From Pseudoprimorskyibacter insulae (GTDB lineage: Bacteria; Pseudomonadota; Alphaproteobacteria; Rhodobacterales; Rhodobacteraceae), in the NCBI RefSeq assembly GCF_900302505.1, contig NZ_OMOJ01000001.1, positions 992,001 through 1,056,000 on the forward strand: a DNA stretch of 64,000 nucleotides. Reading direction: 5' to 3'. Position 1 is the first letter of the stretch. Each line of letters opens with the position of its first letter. A program made the translations under genes and the position numbers. Below the pieces are notes generated by a model, which saw nothing but the letters and a program-made list of their open reading frames with translations, was not told the DNA's origin and made no database searches. Shown here piece by piece: positions 1-7,946 of this stretch.

Positions 1-753
1 GACAACCGGCTCGGCGGCCTCAACCGGCGCAGGCTCCACCTCCGGCGCAGGCTGCGGGGCCGCCGTGCGGGGCGGCTCATCAATGATCGCGGCGGCGACA
101 ATGCGCAGTGCCTCGGCGGCGCGCACCGGTGCTTCGCCGGTCCAGCCGGTCCCTGCGCCAAAGAACACCTCGCCGACAAAATCACCGGGCGCGGCGACGG
201 CGCAATAGGCCACCGGCTGAAACCCGTGGGCCACGGCAAAGGCTTCTGCCTCACCCAGCGTTTCCTTGGCCACGGCGGCGATCAAAACCTGACCATCCGC
301 CTTGCTGTGGTCATAGCGCAGATCCAGCACGTCATAGGGCGTCGCCCCATCAAGCGCGCCCTGAATCTGGGCGTCCAGCAAAGGCCCGCTGCTGCCGCGG
401 TCTTTTACGGATAAGTACTTAATCTGTTCATTGGGAATGATCAGCTTGACCTGCTCAGCCACGGCACCCGCACTTTGCCGCAATGCGGTCAAAGCTCCGG
501 CCAGATCTGGCGCCTCAAGCGACACATCCCCAAGCACAACCCACCCGGCCTGCGCTTTGCGCAGCAGGGCAATACCCTCAAACGATAAGGAGAGCGCATA
601 AATCGGTTCCATGGCCGGGCTTTTACCATGCGAATGTGCCTGATTGGAGTCTTTATCTGCGTCTCGGACACGTGTTTGGCGGAAATCAGCGCGTGTCAGC
701 GCAATCAGCGAAAGCCCCTTGCCGCCAAGCAGTTGCGCCCCCACCTTGATCAC
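1..753 (-). CDS. Unrecognised protein, N-terminal part (runs off the left edge)
   Basis: An open reading frame on the minus strand continues past base 1. From the GTG at 753, preceded by GAAAGG, it gives 251 residues. An alternative start is the ATG at 612. From about residue 50 it has a regular alpha/beta pattern with short hydrophobic strands, and near the edge it becomes rich in Pro, Ala and Glu (about residues 225-251). This resembles large Rhodobacteraceae proteins with an ordered N-terminal domain and a long acidic-proline linker that are sometimes mislabelled as translation initiation factor 2. I cannot assign a function. With the GTG start, only 29 bases separate it from the divergent SIMPL gene. 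Confidence 0.6.
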   Translation of the reverse strand, partial: MIKVGAQLLGGKGLSLIALTRADFRQTRVRDADKDSNQAHSHGKSPAMEPIYALSLSFEGIALLRKAQAGWVVLGDVSLEAPDLAGALTALRQSAGAVAEQVKLIIPNEQIKYLSVKDRGSSGPLLDAQIQGALDGATPYDVLDLRYDHSKADGQVLIAAVAKETLGEAEAFAVAHGFQPVAYCAVAAPGDFVGEVFFGAGTGWTGEAPVRAAEALRIVAAAIIDEPPRTAAPQPAPEVEPAPVEAAEPVV

Positions 754-782
754 AGGTTTCGCCCTTTCAAGGAGCTTTGTTC

Positions 783-1493
783 ATGCGTCGTAATTTCCTG
801 TTGGCCCTGCCCATCTTGGCCCTGTCCGCCGTTCCGGTCTGGGCGCAATCCAGCGCCGTTTCAGGCCAGATCACCGTCTCGGGTGAGGCGGTGGCTTTTG
901 CCACGCCCGACATGGCCACGATCCAGATCGGCGCACAAGGGCGCGGCGCCACCCCAGCCGAGGCGCTGAACCAGACATCGGCGGCGCTAGAGGCGATGAT
1001 TGCCCGTCTAAAAGACAACGGCATCGAGGCGCGGGATATCCAGACATCCGGCCTGTCGCTGAACGAAGACCGCATCTGGGACCGCGACAAACAAGTGGAC
1101 GTCTCACGCGGCTATGTGGCTAGCAATATGCTGATGATCCGCGTCCGCGACCTGAGCCAGCTTGGCGGGCTTTTGTCCGTAATGGTCGAGGATGGCGCGA
1201 ACACGCTGTCGGGCGTGTCCTTTGGCGTATCCGAAACCGATGCGCTTGAAAATCAGGCCCGCCGCGATGCGGTGGCCGATGCACTGGCCAAGGCTGAACT
1301 CTACGCCGATGCGGCGGGCGTTGCGCTTGGCCCGATCCTGTCGATCAACGAAGGCGGGATCAGCGCCCCGATGCCGATCATGCGCAGCATGAAGGACGTC
1401 GTCGTGCAGGAAGCTGTGGCCGATGTTCCGGTCGCTGCGGGCGAGATCAGCTCAAGCGCCAATGTGACCATCGTTTTCGCGATTGGTGAGTGA
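783..1493 (+). CDS. SIMPL-domain (DUF541) periplasmic protein
   Basis: The 236-residue product has a signal peptide (about residues 1-22, cleavage after a VWA-Q pattern) followed by a single SIMPL domain, a family of periplasmic or outer-membrane proteins of poorly defined role in stress tolerance. The chosen ATG has GGAG eight bases upstream. A TTG six bases earlier is too close to that ribosome site. The domain fills the mature protein and length is normal for the family. It is followed by a large inverted repeat shared with the convergent metY gene. Confidence 0.85.
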   Translation: MRRNFLLALPILALSAVPVWAQSSAVSGQITVSGEAVAFATPDMATIQIGAQGRGATPAEALNQTSAALEAMIARLKDNGIEARDIQTSGLSLNEDRIWDRDKQVDVSRGYVASNMLMIRVRDLSQLGGLLSVMVEDGANTLSGVSFGVSETDALENQARRDAVADALAKAELYADAAGVALGPILSINEGGISAPMPIMRSMKDVVVQEAVADVPVAAGEISSSANVTIVFAIGE

Positions 1494-1536
1494 CGAAATG
1501 GGGCTCTGCCCCGCCCGCGCGTTGCGCGGACTCCCC

Positions 1537-1621
1537 GGGATATTTGACGTCAGAAAATGACAGGGGCGCGCTTCACAGTATTTTCTGACCAAAAATATCC
1601 CCGCCGGAGGCTCCGACGGGG
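1537..1621. repeat. Inverted repeat plus GC hairpin; copy of a dispersed intergenic repeat
   Basis: Arms at 1538-1558 and 1580-1600 are nearly complementary (they differ by about three bases). Next to them lies a hairpin at 1599-1621 with stem CCCCG-C-CGGAG pairing to CTCCG-A-CGGGG. Read on the minus strand the hairpin is followed by ATATTTTTGG, so it should terminate metY. Bases 1578-1601 are identical to 11963-11986, again downstream of a minus-strand gene. The element sits between the convergent SIMPL and metY genes. Confidence 0.75.
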
Positions 1622-1657
1622 ACGTGTTTTCAGACCACGATGATCTGGGCGCAGGCG

Positions 1658-2950
1658 TCAGGCCGAGGCTTTGGCCAGCGCTTGGTCCAAATCGGCGATC
1701 AGGTCGTTCGGATCTTCGATGCCGATCGAGATGCGCACCACATTCGGGGCCGCGCCGGCGGCGATTTGTTGCGCTTCGGTTAGCTGCCGGTGCGTGGTCG
1801 AGGCCGAGTGGATCACCAGACTGCGGGCATCGCCGAGGTTGGCGACGTGGCTGAAGATTTCCAGCGAGTCGACCAGTTTCATGCAGGCCTCATAGCCGTC
1901 TTTCAGCGCGACCGTGAACAAGGCACCTGCGCCATTGGGGCAGATGCGGGCGATACGGTCGTGATAGGGCGATGACGGCAGGCCTGCATAGGTGACCGCC
2001 TCAACCGCCGGGTGGTTTTCAAGCCAAGCCGCGACGGTGCGGGCGTTCTCGACGTGTTTCTGCATCCGCAGGCTGAGCGTTTCAGTGCCCATCAGCGTGT
2101 AATGTGCCGCTTGCGGGTTCAGGGTCATGCCCAGATCGCGCAGGCCAATGGCGATGCCGTGGAAGGTAAAGGCCAGCGGGCCAAAGGTTTCGTGGAACTT
2201 CAGGCCGTGGTAGGCCGGTTCCGGCGCGCTGAGCGAGGGGAACTTGTCGGTCGCGGACCAATCGAACTTGCCCGAATCCACCACAACGCCGCCGGTGACG
2301 GTGCCATTGCCGGTCAGGTATTTCGTCAGCGAATGCACCACTAGCGTCGCGCCATGTTCGATCGGGCGGCACAGGTAGGGCGAAGCGGATGTGTTGTCGA
2401 CGATCAGCGGGATCTGCGCGTCATCTGCGATTTTGGCAATCGCATCCAGATCGGTGATGTAGCCGCCGGGGTTGGCGATGGATTCGCAGAACACCGCGCG
2501 GGTGTTTTCGTCGATCGCGGCGCGCACAGCGTCCAGATCGTCGAAATCGACAAAGGTGCAGGACCAGCCGAAGCGTTTGATTGTCTGGCTGAACTGGGTG
2601 ATCGTGCCGCCGTATAGCCGGGTAGAGGCGACAATGTTCAGCCCCGGCGCCATCAGCGGGAACAGTGCCATGATCTGCGCCGCGTGGCCCGAGGAACAGC
2701 AAACCGCCCCGGCGCCGCCTTCAAGCGTGGCCATACGTTCCTGAAGGACCGCGACCGTCGGGTTGGTCAGGCGGGAGTAGATAAAGCCGACCTCTTGCAG
2801 GTTGAACAGCGCAGCGGCGTGATCGGCATCGCGGAACACATAGGCCGTCGTCTGATAGATCGGCGTCTGGCGTGCGCCAGTGGCCGAATCAGGGCGCGCG
2901 CCCGCGTGGATTTGCAAGGTATCAAAGCCGAAACCGGGTGTGTCAGACAT
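1658..2950 (-). CDS. metY: O-acetylhomoserine aminocarboxypropyltransferase (sulfhydrylase)
   Basis: The 430-residue protein belongs to the Cys/Met metabolism PLP-dependent enzymes. It matches the MetY branch in length (about 430) and N-terminal features. The PLP-binding lysine is K210 in the motif HSLTKYLTG, and the cofactor-binding DNT is at about residues 185-187. It converts O-acetylhomoserine and sulfide to homocysteine in the cytoplasm, for methionine synthesis. The start is set by GGAGGAG just upstream of the ATG at 2950. A longer upstream frame has no ribosome site. A TTTTCGCGAAAA palindrome lies 90 bases upstream. Confidence 0.93.
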   Translation of the reverse strand: MSDTPGFGFDTLQIHAGARPDSATGARQTPIYQTTAYVFRDADHAAALFNLQEVGFIYSRLTNPTVAVLQERMATLEGGAGAVCCSSGHAAQIMALFPLMAPGLNIVASTRLYGGTITQFSQTIKRFGWSCTFVDFDDLDAVRAAIDENTRAVFCESIANPGGYITDLDAIAKIADDAQIPLIVDNTSASPYLCRPIEHGATLVVHSLTKYLTGNGTVTGGVVVDSGKFDWSATDKFPSLSAPEPAYHGLKFHETFGPLAFTFHGIAIGLRDLGMTLNPQAAHYTLMGTETLSLRMQKHVENARTVAAWLENHPAVEAVTYAGLPSSPYHDRIARICPNGAGALFTVALKDGYEACMKLVDSLEIFSHVANLGDARSLVIHSASTTHRQLTEAQQIAAGAAPNVVRISIGIEDPNDLIADLDQALAKASA

Positions 2951-3039
2951 TGTGAAACTCCTCCCTTCACGATGTGGTTGACGTAAGGAGTAGGCCATCC
3001 TGCGCAACGCCACAACGATGCAGCGGTATTAGTTGGGCA

Positions 3040-3051
3040 TTTTCGCGAAAA
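3040..3051. promoter_or_regulatory. Perfect 12-base palindrome in the metY / VOC divergent region
   Basis: TTTTCGCGAAAA is a perfect palindrome centred between metY (start 2950) and the divergent VOC gene (start 3109). It resembles the TTCGCG-N4-CGCGAA repeat in front of the lrp pair at 45273. It is a candidate operator. No factor can be named from the sequence. Confidence 0.4.
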
Positions 3052-3108
3052 AGCGGCTCTGTCGATTTTCTATTGGCAAACGCGCTGGGCTGACGTCATG
3101 TGTGGGCT

Positions 3109-3522
3109 ATGAGACCGCCATTCCACCTTGCCATTCACGTGACCGACCTTGACGACGCCCGCGCCTTCTACGGTGGCTTGCTGGGCGCTGAGGAAGGGCG
3201 CAGCACCGACACTTGGGTTGATTTCGATTTCTTCGGCCATCAACTCAGCCTGCATTTGGGTCAGCCCTTCGGCACGGCCAACACCGGGAAGGTGGGGGAC
3301 CACATGGTTGCCATGCCGCATTTCGGTGTGGTGCTGCCGCTGGACCAATGGCGGGCCATGGCGGACCGTCTGACGGCTGCGGCGGTGGCGTTTGAATTGC
3401 CGCCCTCGGTCCGGTTTGAAGGCGAGCCGGGCGAACAATGGACCATGTTCTTTCGCGATCCGGCCGGGAATCCGATCGAGGTGAAGGGCTTTGCGCAATA
3501 TGATGCGCTGTTCGCCAAATAA
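3109..3522 (+). CDS. VOC (glyoxalase/dioxygenase) superfamily protein
   Basis: The 137-residue protein has two beta-alpha-beta-beta-beta modules typical of the vicinal oxygen chelate fold. Candidate metal ligands are His near residue 9 (LAIHVTD), a His in the middle, and the Glu in NPIEVKGF near the C terminus. The ATG at 3109 is used because the VOC fold begins right after it. A GTG nine bases earlier is possible. Substrate is unknown. Confidence 0.8.
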   Translation: MRPPFHLAIHVTDLDDARAFYGGLLGAEEGRSTDTWVDFDFFGHQLSLHLGQPFGTANTGKVGDHMVAMPHFGVVLPLDQWRAMADRLTAAAVAFELPPSVRFEGEPGEQWTMFFRDPAGNPIEVKGFAQYDALFAK

Positions 3523-3717
3523 TCACCGGACTGTTTAAAGGTTTATTCAAAGCCTCTTTTTTCGGCAAGCCGCCTCGTCCGGGCGCGGAACAACCGGGCA
3601 ATTGCGCATTGATTATGCAGTTGCAGCAATCGGCAGCAAACGCGCTGGAATGCGCTTGACTCCAAATCACCTTTTCTGCGGAGATTGCTTCAGGATCTAG
3701 CAATGGCGCCAGACCTG

Positions 3718-3733
3718 AACCCTTCGCAGGGTT
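3718..3733. promoter_or_regulatory. Short hairpin upstream of the redox cluster
   Basis: AACCCT pairs with AGGGTT around a TCGC loop, about 80 bases before the first gene of the redox cluster. It may be part of the leader or an operator. The 289 bases between 3523 and 3811 contain no convincing gene. Confidence 0.35.
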
Positions 3734-3775
3734 GAAATCCAGTCCTTGTGAGCAACGGTGCTCCGGCCAAAGTAT

Positions 3776-3791
3776 CCCCTGAATTCAGGGG
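3776..3791. promoter_or_regulatory. 16-base perfect palindrome just before the redox cluster
   Basis: CCCCTGAATTCAGGGG is perfectly palindromic and ends 20 bases before the ATG at 3812. Its position would allow it to act as an operator overlapping the transcript start or as an mRNA hairpin that affects translation. No known regulator site (FNR, NnrR, LexA) matches it. Confidence 0.45.
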
Positions 3792-3811
3792 CTTGCCTTG
3801 AACTGTGCACC

Positions 3812-5806
3812 ATGTCCCACGCTGAATCCCTGACGACGAACTATAAATATTCTGCAAGTTCGCCATCCCGACACCCGGTGATTGTCATCGGCGGGGGACC
3901 GGTGGGAATGCGCACGGCACAAGAGCTGGCAAAGCGCGGGCAAGCCGTGCATGTGCTGACGGCCGAAGCCTTTGCGCCCTACAACCGGGTCCAACTGACA
4001 CCGCTGCTGGGCGGCGATGTTCAGTTCGATGAAATCACCCTGCCGCTGACGGATGAAACCGATCTTCTGACCTGCCATTGGGGTCAGACAGTTGCCCGCA
4101 TTGACCGCGAGGCCCGGCAGGTCATCACGCGTAGCGGCGATGTCTGGGCCTATTCCAAGCTGGTTCTGGCCACCGGATCGCGGGCCTTTGTGCCGGGCTT
4201 TCCGGGGACGACCCTGCCGGGTGTCTTTACCTTCCGCACGGCGGATGATGCCTCGGCCCTGATGGCGCGGTCCTTTTCGGCGCGCCGGATTGCGGTGATC
4301 GGCGGCGGATTGCTGGGGCTTGAAGCTGCGCGGGGGATGCGCCGCCGGGGCTGCGATGTCACGCTGATTGAACACGAAAGCCACCTGATGCCCCGTCAAT
4401 TGGATCTTGAGGCAGGGTCCAAGTTGGCCGAGCGCATCTGCGCGCTTGGCGTCGATGTGATGACGGGCCGGGCGGTGCGCGAAATCACGGGAACGCACCG
4501 GGTCGACAGGATTTTATTCGCCGACGGCAGCCGCGAAGAGTTTGACACGGTCATAATCTGCACCGGCGTCCGCGCGAACACCGATCTGGCGCAACAAGCC
4601 GGGATTGCCTTTTCGCGCGGAATCACCGTGGGAGACCAGATGCAGACCTCTGACCCGCTAATCTATGCGGTGGGGGAATGCTGCGAACATCGCGGGCGGA
4701 TGTATGGCCTTGTCGGGCCGGGATACGAGCAGGCCAAGGTGGCTGCGGAGGCGCTGACAGGCGGCGCCCCGCGGTTCGCCGGGGCAATTCCGGCGACCAA
4801 GCTCAAGGTCATAGGGGCCGAGGTGTTCTCGGTCGGGGAAATCGAACAGCTTGAGGCGCGGGCCAATGTGCGCAGCCATGTCTGGCGCGGGCAGGGGGCC
4901 TATCGGCGGATCTTCATCGAACGCGGCGCGCTGGTCGGTGCGGTTGCGGTTGGCGGGTGGTCGCAGGCCAGCCGAATGCAGGATGCGGCCCAGCATGGGG
5001 ACACGGTCTATCCGTGGATGGTCTACCGCTTTTTGAAAACGGGTTTGCTCTGGACGGAACAGGATCTGGAACCGGCTGAAATGCCCGCCAGCGCCATTCT
5101 GTGCAATTGCACCGGCGTTACCTACGGGCAGGCGCGTGCGGCGATCACCTCTGGGGCCAGCGACGTGCCGGATCTGGGGCAGGCAACGGGCGCTGGAACG
5201 ATCTGCGGCACCTGCCGCCCGGTGCTGGAGGATTTGCTGACCGCAGGCGGCCCGCCGAAACCCATGCAGCTGTGGAAACCGCTATTGGCACTGTCGGGCA
5301 TGGCCGCGATTGGTGCGCTGATCCCGATCCTGTTTGGCCGCGTGCCGCTGCCAGACAGCTATGACGCCGAAAGTCTGCGCGTATGGCTGTGGCGCGATGG
5401 GATCGTCAAGCAATGGTCGGGGTTTATCCTGCTGGGCATCACGCTAGCCGCGATGATCCTTGGCCTGCGCAAGCGCATTCGGCTGATGGACCGCTTGGGC
5501 GGCTATGACTATTGGCGGCTGATCCACATCGTCATCGGCCTTGGGGCGGTGGCGGCGCTGTTCGCCCACACGGGGTTTAGCCTTGGCAACAACCTGAACC
5601 TTTGGCTTGGGGCCAGCTATGCCGCGACGCTGGTGTTTGGCGCGGTGGCGGGACTGACAACAGGCGGGGATCACGAATTGCGGGCGCGGGGGGTCGGCAC
5701 AAGCCGCAAACCGCCGCGCAAACTGCCGACGTGGCTGCATATCATCGCGATCTGGCCGCTTCCGGTGCTGATCCTGATCCACGTTCTTGCAAGCTATGCG
5801 TTCTGA
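3812..5806 (+). CDS. FAD pyridine nucleotide reductase - BFD [2Fe-2S] - membrane di-heme-b fusion
   Basis: The 664-residue protein has three parts. Residues 20-415 are a NirB/rubredoxin-reductase-like FAD and NAD(P)H fold with GGGPVG (about 27) and GGGLLG (about 164). Residues 428-475 are a BFD-like [2Fe-2S] domain with C431, C433, C465 and C468. Residues 488-664 carry about five membrane helices. Two His pairs, H572/H586 and H643/H657, each have HX13H spacing, as in bis-His heme-b helices of ferric reductases. I infer electron flow from NAD(P)H via FAD and the iron-sulfur cluster to membrane hemes. It leads a cluster of heme proteins, nine bases before the multiheme gene. The ribosome site is weak. 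A GTG at 3758 is an alternative start. Confidence 0.85.
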   Translation: MSHAESLTTNYKYSASSPSRHPVIVIGGGPVGMRTAQELAKRGQAVHVLTAEAFAPYNRVQLTPLLGGDVQFDEITLPLTDETDLLTCHWGQTVARIDREARQVITRSGDVWAYSKLVLATGSRAFVPGFPGTTLPGVFTFRTADDASALMARSFSARRIAVIGGGLLGLEAARGMRRRGCDVTLIEHESHLMPRQLDLEAGSKLAERICALGVDVMTGRAVREITGTHRVDRILFADGSREEFDTVIICTGVRANTDLAQQAGIAFSRGITVGDQMQTSDPLIYAVGECCEHRGRMYGLVGPGYEQAKVAAEALTGGAPRFAGAIPATKLKVIGAEVFSVGEIEQLEARANVRSHVWRGQGAYRRIFIERGALVGAVAVGGWSQASRMQDAAQHGDTVYPWMVYRFLKTGLLWTEQDLEPAEMPASAILCNCTGVTYGQARAAITSGASDVPDLGQATGAGTICGTCRPVLEDLLTAGGPPKPMQLWKPLLALSGMAAIGALIPILFGRVPLPDSYDAESLRVWLWRDGIVKQWSGFILLGITLAAMILGLRKRIRLMDRLGGYDYWRLIHIVIGLGAVAALFAHTGFSLGNNLNLWLGASYAATLVFGAVAGLTTGGDHELRARGVGTSRKPPRKLPTWLHIIAIWPLPVLILIHVLASYAF

Positions 5807-5815
5807 GGGGCCGGA

Positions 5816-7312
5816 ATGACACGAAATCGCCTTCTCTGGATCCTGTGGATTACGCTGACGCTGTTTCTGGCGGGGGCGGGTTTGGCACGGCTGTATATCG
5901 CAGGCGACCGCACTGTTCTGACACCCGGCCAAACCGACGGCGTGCATCACCAGTTGGAAATCGCGTGCGAGACCTGCCACACCTCGTCTGCCTTTGCCTC
6001 GCAATCCAAGATTCGCAAGGACATCAACAAGACCTGCACCACCTGCCACAAGGATGAGTTGAAAGAGGCCGACGACAGCCACCCGACCAAGAAATTCACC
6101 AATCCCCGCATGGCCGCCTATTGGGACAAGGTCGACGCGCGGTTCTGCACCACCTGCCATTCCGAGCATGAGCCTGAGATCACGCAGGCCGGTCTTGTGA
6201 CCCTGCCGGGCGATTACTGCGTTGCCTGCCATTCCGAGGGCGAACAGGACGTGCGCGTGAACCGGCCCAGCCATGAGGGGCTGACCTTTGATACCTGCGC
6301 CTCGTCGGGGTGCCACAACTACCACGACAACCGCGCGCTATATGAGGATTTTCTGGTGAAACACGCGGGCGAACCTGCGCTGTTCCCCGATCCCGTGCAT
6401 CCTGTGGCCGCCATTGCCCGCACCCGTGCGCGGCCCTCAGTGGATGAGGTATCGGTCTATCTGGCTTCGCTTGAGGTGCCCGCCGCCTATGCGCTGGACG
6501 ATCCGATGCAGCATTGGGCCGCCAGCGCCCATGCCGCCGCCGATGTCACCTGCGCCACGTGCCATGCGCCGAAATCGGAAACGGCTGACGAGGTGGAGGC
6601 GAATTGGACCCAAGCACCGGGCGAAGCGGTTTGCGCCACCTGCCATAAGGGCGAGGCCAAGACCTTTGCCCTTGGCCGTCACGGCATGGGCCGCCACCCC
6701 GAGATCGCCAAGCCGCGCGACGCCAAGAAAACGCTCAAGGCGCTGGGCATGAAGAAACCGCCAGAAGCGCTGGTGACGGCGATCGAAACCTACCTCAGCG
6801 ACGATCCCGCGCCCGAAGCCGTGATGTCCACCGACCGCGCGCGCGTCTCGCTCCGGCCCGAGGCGCTGGGCAAGGATCTGACCTGCGCAACCTGCCATGC
6901 CCCGCATGAACAGGACCTGGACTTTGCCGCCGTGGGCGCGTGCCTGACCTGCCACAATGACGATCATTCGCTGGCCTATGAGGACAGCCCGCATTTCAAG
7001 CTGTGGCAGGATGAAACCGCAGGGCTCTTGCCGCCCGGCTCGGGCGTGACCTGCGCCACCTGCCATATGCCGCAGACCGAACGCAAAGGTGTGGTGACAA
7101 CCAACCACAACCAGAATGACACCCTATTCCCGAACGAGAAAATGATCCGCCCGACCTGCCTCAACTGCCACGGGCTGGCCTTCTCCATCGACGCGCTGGC
7201 CGATCCGGCGCTGGTGGCGAACAATTTCTCGGGACAACCAAATCGCCACATCGAGGGGATCGATTGGGCGGTGAACCGTGTGAACCAGCCAGACGAAGGC
7301 GCCAACCAATGA
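5816..7312 (+). CDS. Membrane-anchored undecaheme-type cytochrome c
   Basis: The 498-residue protein has an N-terminal membrane anchor (about residues 7-27) and then a periplasmic region with ten CXXCH motifs (Cys at 51, 74, 111, 135, 246, 273, 357, 376, 413, 448) and one CX4CH motif (C161-H167). CX4CH is rare but known in some cytochromes c3. That gives up to eleven hemes, grouped five plus six. The first group looks like a cytochrome c3/c7-type cluster. I cannot assign the second to HAO, NrfA or octaheme tetrathionate reductase. It most likely receives electrons from the upstream heme-b protein. No CXXCK-type catalytic heme is present. Confidence 0.88.
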   Translation: MTRNRLLWILWITLTLFLAGAGLARLYIAGDRTVLTPGQTDGVHHQLEIACETCHTSSAFASQSKIRKDINKTCTTCHKDELKEADDSHPTKKFTNPRMAAYWDKVDARFCTTCHSEHEPEITQAGLVTLPGDYCVACHSEGEQDVRVNRPSHEGLTFDTCASSGCHNYHDNRALYEDFLVKHAGEPALFPDPVHPVAAIARTRARPSVDEVSVYLASLEVPAAYALDDPMQHWAASAHAAADVTCATCHAPKSETADEVEANWTQAPGEAVCATCHKGEAKTFALGRHGMGRHPEIAKPRDAKKTLKALGMKKPPEALVTAIETYLSDDPAPEAVMSTDRARVSLRPEALGKDLTCATCHAPHEQDLDFAAVGACLTCHNDDHSLAYEDSPHFKLWQDETAGLLPPGSGVTCATCHMPQTERKGVVTTNHNQNDTLFPNEKMIRPTCLNCHGLAFSIDALADPALVANNFSGQPNRHIEGIDWAVNRVNQPDEGANQ

Positions 7313-7364
7313 CCGGCTGGAACACACACCTGCAACCACAAATGATAGCAACAGGACCAACAGT

Positions 7365-7946
7365 ATGACCCAGTTTACCACCCGGATGAAAGCCGCAATT
7401 GTCGGCGGCGCAATGGCCCTTGGCGGTCTGACGGCCCCGGCCGCCAACGCCGAAGGCATGGACTATGAAACCGTCTCGGATCTTCTGCACCTTGTCATGG
7501 CCTCGGACCGCGCGGTCTATACCCGCCTGATCGTGAACCGTCTGCAAAACGAAGAGGGCGTGATCAAAGCATCCGAGCACTTCATGGACGAAAAGGCGCT
7601 GGTGCTGCCCGCGCAGATGTTCCGCTTTGGGGCGGAAATGGTCGCCGAAGAAACGGATGAATTCACCTATTCGCTGTTGTCGCTCTGGCCGATCAACAAG
7701 CAGAACGCGCCGACCACCGATCTGGAAAAAGAAGGCCTGCAATACGTGGTCGATAACCCCGGTGAGCCGTTCTACGGCGAAGAAGAGCTGGGCGGCACCA
7801 CCTATTTCACCGCCGTATACGGCGACCCGGCGGTCGCGGGCGCCTGCGTGAGCTGCCACAACGATCACAAAGACACGCCCAAATCTGACTTTGAACTGGG
7901 CGACGTGATGGGCGGTGTCGTTATCCGCATCCCGATGGACGGCTGA
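7365..7946 (+). CDS. Periplasmic DUF3365 (Tll0287-like) monoheme protein
   Basis: The 193-residue protein has a signal peptide (residues 1-29, ANA-E cleavage) and a DUF3365 domain, which in the Tll0287 structure is a PAS-like heme domain. A single CVSCH motif (C161-H165) binds heme covalently. AGGA lies before the ATG. The family often occurs with sensors or electron carriers; here there is no kinase, so a small periplasmic redox or ligand-sensing partner of the multiheme protein is inferred. Its stop overlaps the next start (TGATG). Confidence 0.8.
   Translation: MTQFTTRMKAAIVGGAMALGGLTAPAANAEGMDYETVSDLLHLVMASDRAVYTRLIVNRLQNEEGVIKASEHFMDEKALVLPAQMFRFGAEMVAEETDEFTYSLLSLWPINKQNAPTTDLEKEGLQYVVDNPGEPFYGEEELGGTTYFTAVYGDPAVAGACVSCHNDHKDTPKSDFELGDVMGGVVIRIPMDG

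Noticed and set aside
2951-3108. SAM-II or SAM/SAH riboswitch before metY
   Set aside because: The conserved pseudoknot sequences are not found; only a palindrome and a normal ribosome site are visible.
3658-3672. FNR-like TTGAC...ATCA near the redox cluster
   Set aside because: The second half site is one base out of register, so it is not a convincing FNR box.
3703-3735. Ten-codon leader peptide frame (AGGA, then ATG) before the redox cluster
   Set aside because: It has no run of regulatory codons and no attenuator structure; it overlaps the AACCCT hairpin by chance as far as can be seen.
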